Origin: an uncultured Eisenbergiella sp.
Lineage (GTDB): Bacteria; Bacillota; Clostridia; Lachnospirales; Lachnospiraceae
NCBI GenBank assembly: GCA_947626995.1
Contig: CANQUI010000001.1
Location: 1 to 64,000, forward strand
Reading direction: 5' to 3'
Length of the DNA stretch: 64,000 nt
A program made the translations under genes and the position numbers. How positions within the stretch are numbered: position 1 is the first letter of the stretch; each line of letters begins with the position of its first letter. Of the stretch, positions 1-9,265 are shown piece by piece. The notes under the pieces were generated by a model. That model worked only from the letters and a program-made list of their open reading frames with translations. It searched no databases and had not been told where the DNA came from.

Positions 1-354
1 CACCGGCGCGGAACACGCCAGAACCATGGATCGGTTGAGATTGGTTTCGTAGGAAATCACAAAACAATCATTTTGTCGCACCCATATAGGCCGATATGCT
101 TCTGAATACAGTTAAACACAAAAAGATTATAGTACGTTAAAGTCCAAATTGCAATATTGACAGCACCGAAAGGCATGGAAAAATAGAGCCACAAAATTGG
201 CAATTTTTCTGTGACTCCGATTTATGTACGCTTTTTTGACGATGACGCATCCCAAAGCCTGTATTCTCCTGACTAAAAGGCAGCAGCCATGCGAAATACA
301 GGACAAAATGATTGTTTCGGGATAAAGCTCAAATAACGCGGCGGCAAACAGGAA

Positions 355-421
355 CAAAGCGAGCTGTCAACGCATCGCTTTGAAATGGAGCGGAAACGCT
401 CCCGTTTGACATAGAAGGAGG
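355..421 (+). promoter_or_regulatory. structured 5' leader (two hairpins plus possible pseudoknot abutting the RBS) of the adhesin gene
   Basis: CAAAGCGA (355-362) pairs with TCGCTTTG (375-382). GGAGCG-GAAA-CGCTCC hairpin at 387-402. Loop TGTCAACG (365-372) is complementary to CG(T)TTGACA (403-411), 3 nt upstream of AAGGAGG (415-421). Confidence 0.45.
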
Positions 422-426
422 CTGTT

Positions 427-3400
427 GTGATGCAATTCAAAATAAAACAATGGTTTGTTTTGTTGCTGGCCCTGACGATGACCTTTATGATCCTGCCGGC
501 GACGGCACTGGCGGAGAGTGTTACACCGACGGAGGAAACAAAAGTCGAGCAGGTGCAGGCCATGATCGACGAACTGCCCGAGGCGGAGGAAATCACAGCC
601 GAGAACCGAAATGACGTGCAGGCGCAGATCGACACCATCGACGAGGCCCTGGCAGAGTTAGTCGAAGAAGAAACGGGGGCGTTGGACACCACCCGCTATG
701 ACGCTGTAGTTGCGGCCCTCTCTGCCTTGGACGCGCAAAATGCAGACCCCGACCCGGAACCCAGCACGGTGGAGCAGGTTCAGACCCTGATCGACGCCCT
801 GCCCGAGGCAGAGGAAATCACCGCCGAAAACCGGGCGGACGTGCAGACGCAGATCGACGCCATTGACGCGGCCATGCTGGAGCTGACCGAGGATCAGGCG
901 GCGACACTGGATACTGCCCGCTATGACGAGGCGGCTGCGGCCCTGCTTGCGCTGGTCACTCCCTCCGCGCTGGAACAAGTGCAGGCCCTCCTCAACGCCC
1001 TGCCCGACGCTGAGGACATAAACGAGGATAACCGCGCCGACGTGGAGGCGCAGCTGGGCGCCATCGACGAGGCGAAGCTGGAACTTACCGACGATGAGAT
1101 GGACGAACTGGACATCTCCCGCTATTTGGCGGCGGTGGAGGCGCTTCTGGCGCTGGACGATATGGCTGGAGCGGATGAGCCCACGCCCATCGCGTTTCTT
1201 GATGATTTGTCTGGTAATGGCTCGTCGGACAGCCCGTATCAGATCTCCACGGCAGAGCAGCTGAGGCAGCTGAGTGAATATGTGAACGCCGGGAACAACT
1301 GCCAGAATATATACTTCCAACTAGCGGCGGACATCGACCTGGGCGGCAGCGCGGATAACCAGTGGACGCCGATCGGAAACGAAAGTAACAAATTCCAAGG
1401 CACTTTCGATGGCGACGGTCATACTGTCAGCGGACTGTATATTGACAGCTTTGATTACAATCTGGGTCTGTTCGGGTGTGTCGATGGAGGCACAGTGAAA
1501 AACCTGGGAGTCAGCGGATACATCAAAGGATCCTCTAATTCTTATGTGGGCGGCATCGCGGGATGGAGCACTGGAACAATCACCGGCTGCAACAGCGCCT
1601 GCAAGATTGAAGGTGGTGACTTTGCAGGCGGCATTGTAGGACGTAACCAAGGCTCGGTGTCAGATTGCTACAATACCGGCTCGATCAGCGGCGCAGACCG
1701 CGCAGGCGGCATTGCAGGGAATAACTCCCGTAATATTTCAAATTGCTATAACGCCGGCGCGGTTAGCGGTGAAGACTACGCAGGCGGCATTGTAGGAAAT
1801 AATGCGGGCGGCTCTATCACAAACAGCTACAATGTTGGTGAAGTTACCGGCACAGGATCACGGGGAGGCATTGCAGGAAATGACGACGGGCATGGTACTT
1901 ACACAAAGTGCTATTTCCTTGGAGGCCCCGGAGATAACGGCGTAGGCAGCGGTAGCGCAACCGGTGTAGAACAAAAATCGGAGGAGGAGTTCAGGGCCCT
2001 TGCTTCAACGCTCGGTGCTGATGAGTGGACGGACGACCCGTTTTTGGGCCGCCCGGTGCTGAATGACAATCAGGAGCCGTCGCCTGTGTCGGGCCAAGGG
2101 ACGGAGGTTGCCCCCTACCTTATCCCCGACAAGGCTACATTGGAGAAGATCCGGGACTATATCAAAAACGACCCTGACCACGGCAAAGACCAGTTTTTCA
2201 AGCTGACGAAAAATATCGACCTGGGCGGCGAGGAATGGACGCCTATTGGGGAGGAATTTGCCGAGTTTAACGGCACCTTCGACGGCGACAATCATACCAT
2301 CAGCGGGTTGTATATCAATGATTCGGCCGGCGAGTATCTGGGCCTGTTCGGATCTGTCGGCGAAAACGGCGCCGTGAAAAATCTGGTTGTCAGCGGCTCT
2401 GTTACAGGAAAGTCCTACGTCGGCGGTATCGCAGGAAGCTGCAAAGGCACCGTGACAAACAGTCGCAATGACGCGATAGTTTCCGGCGAGGATAATGTAG
2501 GCGGCATTGTGGGGAAGATTGAAAGTGGCTATAACGGCAAAGTTACCGGCTGCTGCAATACGGGCACGATCACCGGCCGCAGCGGCGACGTAGGCGGCGT
2601 CGTGGGAGATGGCGGATACAACAGCCAGATCACAAACTGCTGCAACACCGGCGTTGTCACCGGTGACAACGACAGTGTGGGAGGTGTTGTGGGAGACATC
2701 AGCAATGGTTCTGTGTCTAATTGCTATAATACTGGTACGGTCACCTCTCCCGGAAATACCGCTAAGGGTGTTTGCGGGCTGCTGTACAACAGCACGGTGA
2801 CGAACTGTTATTATCTGAATACCGCGCCGGCGGACAGTGACGCGACGTCGAAGACCGTCGAACAGTTTGCCTCCGGGGAGGTGGCGTGGCTGTTGCAAAA
2901 GGATCAAGGCACCCAGGTCTGGGGCCAGACCGTTGGCAATGGAACGCCCGAGCTGACGGACAGCCCGGAGAAAAAGGTTTATCAGATCACCGGCAAGGTC
3001 GAGGATCAGGATGACGTCGTGTGGTACAGCAACAGCTTCGCCTCTCTCCCCGCCGCCCCATCGAAAGCGGGCTTTGCTTTTGCGGGATGGTCCACAGCGG
3101 TGGAACGGACCGAGGCGGATTTCGTGAAGGACTTTCCGGTTAGCGTGGATATGATCGTCTACGCGGTCTTTACGGACAAGAAGGCGGACAACACGGAGAA
3201 TCCCAAAGCGACAAATGAAACGGACGCCATCCACTCCACGGCGCAGAGCCCCTCTCCCATCGCCGTTGACCGGAAAACGGGCAATCTGACCGTTACCGTG
3301 ACGGATACCGGAGAAAACGCCGATTCCACGCAACAGTGGCATTTCCGTGTGGAGCTGGACAATAAAACGATCGGCGGGGAGTACGGCGATATGCGTTTCA

Positions 3401-3795
3401 CGGACGGCGTGGCCGAGTTTACGCTTCAATCAGTCCAGAGCCTCACGGCGCGGGATCTCCCGGAGGGAGCGGCCTATACTGTGACGGAGCTGAACGGGAA
3501 CCAGAACGGCTACGTAACCACCTGTTCGAATGACAGGGGAATCATTACAAGTAAACAGGACATGGTTGCGGCGTTCGTAAACGACAAATCTGTACCGGCA
3601 CAACCGGACAATCCGTCGGACACTCCGACAGAAAGCGAACCCGGTAATACCTCGAAGACCGGGGATGAGAGTCCTCTATTGCTTTGGCTTTCGTTGATGA
3701 TTTTATCGCTGATCGGTATCACAGCAATTGTACGGACTTCGATCACAGGAAGGAAAAAGCCGGTCAGCACGAACGGAGGGCACATAAGAAAATAG
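427..3795 (+). CDS. cell-wall anchored modular surface protein (signal peptide, three helical repeats, GLUG repeats, InlB-type repeat, pilin-like isopeptide domain, sortase-like signal)
   Basis: N-terminal signal peptide ...LLALTMTFMILPATALA; repeats VEQVQ..IDALPEAEEITAENR; many GGIAG/GGIVG GLUG-like units; C-terminal SKTGDES + hydrophobic helix + RKKP. RBS AAGGAGG. Start GTG 427 or ATG 430. Confidence 0.85.
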   Translation: MMQFKIKQWFVLLLALTMTFMILPATALAESVTPTEETKVEQVQAMIDELPEAEEITAENRNDVQAQIDTIDEALAELVEEETGALDTTRYDAVVAALSALDAQNADPDPEPSTVEQVQTLIDALPEAEEITAENRADVQTQIDAIDAAMLELTEDQAATLDTARYDEAAAALLALVTPSALEQVQALLNALPDAEDINEDNRADVEAQLGAIDEAKLELTDDEMDELDISRYLAAVEALLALDDMAGADEPTPIAFLDDLSGNGSSDSPYQISTAEQLRQLSEYVNAGNNCQNIYFQLAADIDLGGSADNQWTPIGNESNKFQGTFDGDGHTVSGLYIDSFDYNLGLFGCVDGGTVKNLGVSGYIKGSSNSYVGGIAGWSTGTITGCNSACKIEGGDFAGGIVGRNQGSVSDCYNTGSISGADRAGGIAGNNSRNISNCYNAGAVSGEDYAGGIVGNNAGGSITNSYNVGEVTGTGSRGGIAGNDDGHGTYTKCYFLGGPGDNGVGSGSATGVEQKSEEEFRALASTLGADEWTDDPFLGRPVLNDNQEPSPVSGQGTEVAPYLIPDKATLEKIRDYIKNDPDHGKDQFFKLTKNIDLGGEEWTPIGEEFAEFNGTFDGDNHTISGLYINDSAGEYLGLFGSVGENGAVKNLVVSGSVTGKSYVGGIAGSCKGTVTNSRNDAIVSGEDNVGGIVGKIESGYNGKVTGCCNTGTITGRSGDVGGVVGDGGYNSQITNCCNTGVVTGDNDSVGGVVGDISNGSVSNCYNTGTVTSPGNTAKGVCGLLYNSTVTNCYYLNTAPADSDATSKTVEQFASGEVAWLLQKDQGTQVWGQTVGNGTPELTDSPEKKVYQITGKVEDQDDVVWYSNSFASLPAAPSKAGFAFAGWSTAVERTEADFVKDFPVSVDMIVYAVFTDKKADNTENPKATNETDAIHSTAQSPSPIAVDRKTGNLTVTVTDTGENADSTQQWHFRVELDNKTIGGEYGDMRFTDGVAEFTLQSVQSLTARDLPEGAAYTVTELNGNQNGYVTTCSNDRGIITSKQDMVAAFVNDKSVPAQPDNPSDTPTESEPGNTSKTGDESPLLLWLSLMILSLIGITAIVRTSITGRKKPVSTNGGHIRK
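544..1160 (+). repeat. three degenerate tandem repeats of about 67-75 aa inside the adhesin
   Basis: Units start at 544 (VEQVQAMIDELPEAEEITAENR), 769 (VEQVQTLIDALPEAEEITAENR) and 970 (LEQVQALLNALPDAEDINEDNR). Confidence 0.85.
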
Positions 3796-3896
3796 TATGA
3801 GAGATGCAGAGAAAACGATTGGAACGATGGAGGTTTTTGTTTTGTAATAATAAAGCAGACAATCGCAGAGATTGAAACGAATACGGTCAGTCTGCC

Positions 3897-3933
3897 AAGC
3901 GGCATTTCCCATAAATCGGAGATGCCGCTTTTT
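3897..3933 (+). terminator. Rho-independent terminator downstream of the adhesin gene
   Basis: AAGCGGCAT ... ATGCCGCTT 9-bp inverted repeat followed by a T run (CTTTTT). Confidence 0.75.
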
Positions 3934-3974
3934 AGTTGTGTCACAGACAGAAACTCCTGTGTTACGACCGGATG

Positions 3975-4090
3975 TCCTTAGTAGAGGCTATAGACCCGTT
4001 TACGGCTGAGTCGGTAGAAGGAAGCACTGAAACGCCTCTGAAAGGGGCAGAGCAGGCTGCCGACTTAGCCGATAGTCGTGACATTAGGGA
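3975..4090 (+). ncRNA. candidate structured RNA (possible orphan RNA or group II intron domain relic)
   Basis: Nested pairing: TCCTTAG 3975-3981/TTAGGGA 4084-4090; GGCTAT 3986-3991/ATAGTC 4072-4077; CGGCTGAGTCGGTAG 4003-4017/CTGCCGACTTAGCCG 4057-4071; inner GCCTC-TGAAA-GGGGC hairpin. Several pairs are G-U only on the + strand. Confidence 0.5.
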
Positions 4091-4097
4091 TTACTAT

Positions 4098-4126
4098 TTT
4101 ACTTATTAAATCTCAAGCGGTATAAT
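4098..4126 (+). promoter_or_regulatory. sigmaA-type promoter for chromate transporter genes
   Basis: TTTACT - 17 nt - TATAAT. Confidence 0.45.
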
Positions 4127-4192
4127 ATGTGCCGGTATCTGATTTGCTGCGGCGTGGTTCGATTCCTGATTGCGTTTCTGTGGGGGATTTGG

Positions 4193-4786
4193 ATGAAAGA
4201 TCGAAGGAAGAAAATAAATAAGCTGTTTTTTATCATGCTGAAAATCGGCCTTTTTACCTTTGGCGGCGGATATGCCATGATTGCACTGTTGGAAAACGAA
4301 TTTGTTTCCAAACGCCGTTTGATGCAGGCAGATGAATTTGCGGATATGGTCGCCATTGCCGAATCCACGCCCGGACCGATTTCCATCAATGCCGCCACCT
4401 ATATCGGCTATCGGCAAAACGGAGTTCTCGGCTCCGCAGCCGCCACAGCAGGCGTCTGTATTCCGTCTTTTGTAATCATCTATTTGATTTCTCTGTTCTT
4501 TGACACTTTTGAGCAGATACAGTGGGTGGCGGCAGCCTTCAGGGGAATCCAGGTTGGCGTAGTCGTTCTGATTCTGTCGGCGGGACTGAAAATGTTACGA
4601 CAAATGCAAAAAACAATTTATAACATGGCGTGCGTCGGCCTGACGATGGCTTGTCTTATAATATGCTCGCTGTTTGCCGTAACCTTTTCGTCCGTTTTCT
4701 ATATTCTTATCGGTGCGATGCTCGGTCTTGGCGCGTATTATGTGAAATGGCTGTGCAAACACAGGAAAACGGAGGCGAAAAAATGA
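4193..4786 (+). CDS. chrA: chromate transporter, single CHR domain (first subunit)
   Basis: MKDRRKKINKLFFIMLKIGLFTFGGGYAMIALLENEF...AESTPGPISINAATYIGY; FGGGYAMI and STPGP CHR motifs; internal ATG after GGGGG RBS preferred over the 4127 start. Confidence 0.85.
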   Translation: MKDRRKKINKLFFIMLKIGLFTFGGGYAMIALLENEFVSKRRLMQADEFADMVAIAESTPGPISINAATYIGYRQNGVLGSAAATAGVCIPSFVIIYLISLFFDTFEQIQWVAAAFRGIQVGVVVLILSAGLKMLRQMQKTIYNMACVGLTMACLIICSLFAVTFSSVFYILIGAMLGLGAYYVKWLCKHRKTEAKK

Positions 4787-5352
4787 TTTTCTTTTGGCTT
4801 TTCCTGACGTTCTTGAAAATCGGAGCGGTATCTTTCGGCGGCGGATATGGAATGATTTCGCTGATACGGGAAGAAGTCCTATCGCATGGCTGGCTGACGG
4901 AAGAACAGCTGCTCCGTTTTATCGCTGTATCCGAAAGCACACCGGGCCCAATCGCCGTCAATATGGCGACATTTATCGGTTCCTCACAGGCGGGATCTGC
5001 GGGTGCGCTTGTTGCCACCTTCGGGGTGATTCTTCCGTCCTTCCTTGTGATTTTGCTGATTGCGGCGTTTTTGAAAAAAGGGATGAAATATGCCGGTGTG
5101 CGGGCCGCATTAAACGGAATACGCCCGGTAATCACAGGACTGGTTTTAGGGACAGCAGGGATCCTGTTTTTGAGTACCATAGCCAATGTTCAAACAATTC
5201 ACGATTCTGTTTTATTGGATTGGAAAGCAGGCATTGTTTTTGCAATTCTCGTTGTATCGTCGACGGCGTATTCTAAATTTCGCAGGAAACCATTTTCTCC
5301 CATTCCATTGCTGCTGCTTTCGGGGATTATGGGGATTTTGTTATATTTATGA
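4783..5352 (+). CDS. chrA: chromate transporter, single CHR domain (second subunit)
   Basis: MIFFWLFLTFLKIGAVSFGGGYGMISLIREEV...SESTPGPIAVNMATFIG; ATGA overlap with the preceding gene. Confidence 0.85.
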   Translation: MIFFWLFLTFLKIGAVSFGGGYGMISLIREEVLSHGWLTEEQLLRFIAVSESTPGPIAVNMATFIGSSQAGSAGALVATFGVILPSFLVILLIAAFLKKGMKYAGVRAALNGIRPVITGLVLGTAGILFLSTIANVQTIHDSVLLDWKAGIVFAILVVSSTAYSKFRRKPFSPIPLLLLSGIMGILLYL

Positions 5353-5415
5353 TTCCGATTACGTAGAAACAAGAAAATTGCCCTGAGAATGAGCGAAGCA
5401 AAAGGCGGATTCTCC

Positions 5416-5444
5416 TTGCTGAATTGACCGGACGGGGGTATAAT
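5416..5444 (+). promoter_or_regulatory. sigmaA-type promoter upstream of the VWA/MoxR operon
   Basis: TTGCTG - 17 nt - TATAAT. Confidence 0.45.
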
Positions 5445-5476
5445 ACCCTTGTTTAAGGGAAAGGAGCGGACCGGTT

Positions 5477-6781
5477 TTGAAAAAGGAGGAGCAGAGCAAA
5501 GTATCCGCGCTGGCCGAACAGGTTCTGGCGCTGGCCAAAGACAGTCTGCTGGTGCATCTGCGTTTTCTGGATGTGGCGGTATCCCAGCTGCTTTGCGTCC
5601 CCCGACAGGGGATATCCGGCGTGGCCACGGATATGGTTTCCTTTTTTTACGATCCGGTTTTTCTTTTGAAACAATATCGCCAGGAACCTCATTTTTGCGC
5701 CAGGGCCTATCTGCACGCGCTGCTGCACTGTATTTTTTCTCATGGGTTTCGATATGAAAAAAAAGAGGCGTCGCTTTGGGATCTTTCGGCGGATCTGGCC
5801 GTGGAGCATACGATCCTGGAAATGGACCTTCCCTTTGCCGGCCTTTCCACGGACGCCCAGGCGCGTCATGTGCTGCAGGAATTGTCCGGACAGGGAAACG
5901 GGCTGACGGCGGAACGCATTTACCGGTATTTTCTTAGCCATCCGCCAAAAGAAGAAGAAAAAAAGCGGCTGCGGACCCTGTTTTTCCGGGACAGCCACGA
6001 TCTTTGGAAACAAAAGCGGCAGCAGGAGCTTACGGTGACGGAGGAGATGTGGAAAAAGATCAGCCGGCGGGTGCAGGCGGATCTGAAAAGCTTTTCCAAA
6101 GGACAGACGGAAGCGGAGAGTTTGATGCAGAATCTGTCGGAGGCCGTCAGAGATCGCTGCGATTATACAAAACTGCTGCGTCGCTTTACGGTGATGGGGG
6201 AGGATCTTTCCGTAAACGAGGAAGAATTCGATTATATTTATTATACCTACGGGCTTTCCCATTACGGGAATCTGCCTCTGATCGAACCGCTGGAATACCG
6301 GGATGTGAAAAAGATCAAGGAGTTTGTTATCGCCCTGGACACGTCCGCGTCCTGCAAAGGCCCCCTGCTGCGCCGGTTTCTGCGCCGCACCTATTCGATT
6401 TTAAAATCCACGGAGCATTTTTTCCAAAAGATCAACGTCCATATCCTGCAATGCGACAGTCAGGTGCGCATGGATACCAGGATCGGCTGTCAGGAGGACC
6501 TGGAAGATTTTTTGCGGCGGGAGAAGCTGCAGGGGTTTGGCTCCACGGATTTCAGGCCGGTGTTTTCCTACGTGGAGCGGCTGCAAGAGTCGGGCGAATT
6601 CGAAAATCTGAAAGGACTGCTTTATTTTACCGACGGCTATGGAGTTTATCCGGAGCGTATGCCGGACTATGACGTGCTCTTCCTTTTCCCGGAGGAGGAC
6701 GACAAACGGCCCCGGGTGCCCTCCTGGGCGATTGGCGCAGTGCTGGAGGAAGAGGAACTGGAGGAAGAAAACGCGGTATGA
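5477..6781 (+). CDS. DUF2201-like protein: putative metallopeptidase-like N-domain + VWA-like C-domain
   Basis: YLHALLHCIFSH in the zincin-like position; MIDAS-like ALDTSAS; adjacent to a MoxR-type ATPase. Confidence 0.75.
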   Translation: MKKEEQSKVSALAEQVLALAKDSLLVHLRFLDVAVSQLLCVPRQGISGVATDMVSFFYDPVFLLKQYRQEPHFCARAYLHALLHCIFSHGFRYEKKEASLWDLSADLAVEHTILEMDLPFAGLSTDAQARHVLQELSGQGNGLTAERIYRYFLSHPPKEEEKKRLRTLFFRDSHDLWKQKRQQELTVTEEMWKKISRRVQADLKSFSKGQTEAESLMQNLSEAVRDRCDYTKLLRRFTVMGEDLSVNEEEFDYIYYTYGLSHYGNLPLIEPLEYRDVKKIKEFVIALDTSASCKGPLLRRFLRRTYSILKSTEHFFQKINVHILQCDSQVRMDTRIGCQEDLEDFLRREKLQGFGSTDFRPVFSYVERLQESGEFENLKGLLYFTDGYGVYPERMPDYDVLFLFPEEDDKRPRVPSWAIGAVLEEEELEEENAV

Positions 6782-8301
6782 ATATCAGACAGGCAAAGGA
6801 ATATATCAGGGATTCCGTAAAAATATATCTGAAAAAGGATGCGGAGGGGGAATATTGCATCCCGCCGGTCTATCAGCGCCCGATTTTCCTGCTGGGCGCC
6901 CCCGGGATCGGCAAGACGGCCATTATGGAACAGGTGGCGCAGGAGATGGGGATCGCGCTGGTCTCCTATTCCATGACGCATCATACCCGGCAGTCGGCCC
7001 TGGGCCTGCCATTTATCCGGCACAGAGTTTACGGCGGGCGGGAGACGGATATTTCCGAATATACCATGAGCGAGATCATCGCCTCCGTATATGATGTGAT
7101 GGAGGAAAGCGGGCTGAAGGAGGGGATCCTGTTTCTGGACGAGATCAACTGCGTTTCGGAAACCCTGGCGCCTTCCATGCTCCAGTTTTTGCAGTATAAA
7201 ACCTTTGGGAAGCATCGCGTACCGGAAGGGTGGGTGATTGTGACCGCGGGGAACCCGCCGGAATATAATAAGTCCGTCCGGGAATTCGACGTGGTGACGA
7301 TGGACCGGCTGCGGGTGATCCGGGTGGAGGAGGATTATGAGGCGTGGAAGGCCTACGCGCAAAAAAAGGGGATTCACAACGCCATCCTCAATTTTCTGGA
7401 TCTGAAGCGGGATTCCTTTTACCGCATCGAAACCACGGTCAACGGCCGTTCTTATGTGACGGCCCGGGGATGGGAGGATCTTTCCGTTGTCCTGACCCTT
7501 TATGAAGAAGAAAAGCTGCCGGTGGAAGAGACGCTGGTGGAACAGTATTTGTGCAATGAGAAAATCGCCCGGGAATTCAGCGCATATTATGATCTGTATC
7601 AAAAATACAAAAAGGATTATCCGCTGGAGGAGATCCTGTTGGGGACGGCCGGAAGGACAGCGGTCGAACGGGCGTCGGCGGCGCCGTTTGACGAACGGCT
7701 GTCTCTTCTGGGGATGCTGTTGGACCGGGTACAGGGTGATATCCGGGAAATCATGGAGCGCTCCGATTTTCTCTCGGATCTGCAGCGTCTTTTGATCACG
7801 GAGCGCAGTCTGGTCCGGGAAAAGCCGGAGACCAAAACGGGGGATCTGCTGGCGCTGTTAAAACAACAGGAAGAGGGCCGGGAAAAGCTCCTGCAATCCA
7901 GGGGAAAAGCAAACGCTTTGTCCGCCGCTGAAAAAAGAAAGCAAAGGGCGGTCATCCGTTTCTTAAAGGAGGCGCGCCAGGCGCTGCAGCAGCAAAACGG
8001 GACGGACGGTCAGGAGGCGTTCCTTTTGTTAAAACAAAGATTTGACAACTGTCTGGAAGAGATGCGCCGGAAGATACGGCGCGCCCAGGAAGAGCTGCAT
8101 CATCTGTTCGTCTTTACGGAGGACGCCTTTTTGGAGGGGAACGAGATGCTGATTCTGACAACGGAGCTGACGGTAAACGAAAACAGCGCCCGTTTCATCG
8201 GGATGTTCGGCTGCGACGATTACCAAAAGCACAGTAAGGAGCTGATGCTGTCCCAGCGGCAGGAGTTTCTGCGAAGGGAAATTGAGGCACTGGCGCTGTA
8301 A
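6778..8301 (+). CDS. MoxR-like AAA ATPase
   Basis: Walker A LLGAPGIGKTAIMEQ, Walker B ILFLDEINC; ATGA overlap with the VWA gene. Confidence 0.85.
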   Translation: MNIRQAKEYIRDSVKIYLKKDAEGEYCIPPVYQRPIFLLGAPGIGKTAIMEQVAQEMGIALVSYSMTHHTRQSALGLPFIRHRVYGGRETDISEYTMSEIIASVYDVMEESGLKEGILFLDEINCVSETLAPSMLQFLQYKTFGKHRVPEGWVIVTAGNPPEYNKSVREFDVVTMDRLRVIRVEEDYEAWKAYAQKKGIHNAILNFLDLKRDSFYRIETTVNGRSYVTARGWEDLSVVLTLYEEEKLPVEETLVEQYLCNEKIAREFSAYYDLYQKYKKDYPLEEILLGTAGRTAVERASAAPFDERLSLLGMLLDRVQGDIREIMERSDFLSDLQRLLITERSLVREKPETKTGDLLALLKQQEEGREKLLQSRGKANALSAAEKRKQRAVIRFLKEARQALQQQNGTDGQEAFLLLKQRFDNCLEEMRRKIRRAQEELHHLFVFTEDAFLEGNEMLILTTELTVNENSARFIGMFGCDDYQKHSKELMLSQRQEFLRREIEALAL

Positions 8302-8327
8302 AGGGGCGATGGGAGCGCGTAAGAACC

Positions 8328-9236
8328 ATGCGGGAGAAAAGTCTGGAAACGGAAAACGGATCGTTTTTCTTTCAGGAATATCCGGATCGGATCGTCATAA
8401 CGGGAACGGCGGGCATTACCCGCCGGCTGGTGATCCCGGAACAAATCGCGGGCCGTCCGGTGAGAGGGATCTATAAAAAGGCGTTTTTTAACCGCTCCGA
8501 TCTTTGCGCGGTGTCCCTGCCCGCTGCGCTTCTGGAGATCGGCGGCTGGGCCTTCGCCCATTGCGTGAATCTGGAACGGGTGGAGCTTGCGGGAAGAAAG
8601 GTGCAAATGGGCAAGGATCCCTTTCTGGGCTGTATGCGGCTAAAGGAGATCTGCCTGCCGGCCGGAGAGACGTCCCGGGACGCAGGACAGGTGGCGCCGC
8701 TGTTGGCGGCCGCGGCGGTCCGGATGGAGGATCCGCACCTGTTTTCCATTGCGGAAGCGGGGGAGCGGGAATGGCTGGATAAGTGGGACGCCAGAATGTT
8801 GGTGATCCTGCGGGAACCGGACGAGAGCGGATTTGAAAAAAACGTGCTGACCGGGGAAGAGGATTATGCCAGCACCGATTTCGAACGGTTTGTCCGGGAA
8901 AAACGCAAAGCAAAGGCCCGGCTGGCCTATCTGCGGCTTTTGAATCCCTGCGGTCTTTCGCAGGACATCCGGCGGGAACTGGAGACGTTTTTGCAAACGC
9001 ATACGAAAGGATGCGCCTCAGAGGAAAGCTGGCAGGTGCTCTGGCAGGAGCACGGCGAGGAACCGCCCTACTATGAACTGTTCGCGGCGCTGGGCTGCGT
9101 CACCCGCCAAAATCTTGACGGACTCCTGCGGGATCTGCAAAAGGAGCATCCGGAAATGAAAGCCTATTTGATGCGGTACCAGGCGGAAACGCTGGGATAT
9201 TCGGATTATTTTTCGTCTTTGTCACTGGACCTGTGA
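8328..9236 (+). CDS. hypothetical protein with BspA-type leucine-rich repeat-like N-terminus
   Basis: IPEQIAGRPVRGIYKKAFFNRSDLCAVSLPAALLEIGGWAFAHCVNLERVEL pattern resembles LRR_5 units; same operon orientation. Confidence 0.6.
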   Translation: MREKSLETENGSFFFQEYPDRIVITGTAGITRRLVIPEQIAGRPVRGIYKKAFFNRSDLCAVSLPAALLEIGGWAFAHCVNLERVELAGRKVQMGKDPFLGCMRLKEICLPAGETSRDAGQVAPLLAAAAVRMEDPHLFSIAEAGEREWLDKWDARMLVILREPDESGFEKNVLTGEEDYASTDFERFVREKRKAKARLAYLRLLNPCGLSQDIRRELETFLQTHTKGCASEESWQVLWQEHGEEPPYYELFAALGCVTRQNLDGLLRDLQKEHPEMKAYLMRYQAETLGYSDYFSSLSLDL

Positions 9237-9265
9237 GAAAAGAAGCGAAAGAAAGGAGAACCGGG

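Noticed and set aside
1-54. Possible 3' end of an upstream CDS at the window's left edge (e.g. ...TGAEHARTMDRLRLVS*)
   Set aside because: Too short to assign frame or family; other frames are also open for similar lengths.
1219-2830. CRISPR-like periodicity in the adhesin gene
   Set aside because: Periodicity comes from protein-level GLUG repeats (GGIAG/GGIVG) in a single reading frame; no identical direct repeats with unique spacers.
2005-3429. 474-aa antisense ORF opposite the adhesin
   Set aside because: Sense strand has a signal peptide, repeats and a sortase-like signal; the antisense product lacks domain features.
3960-4097. tRNA or chrA riboswitch interpretation of the structured element
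   Set aside because: No cloverleaf, CCA or T-loop signature; the predicted chrA promoter lies downstream of the element, so it would not be in the chrA leader.
6778-8301. MoxR ATPase/VWA pair as a ternary-type defence system
   Set aside because: No phage, nuclease or effector genes nearby; MoxR/DUF2201 pairs are widespread housekeeping-like genes.
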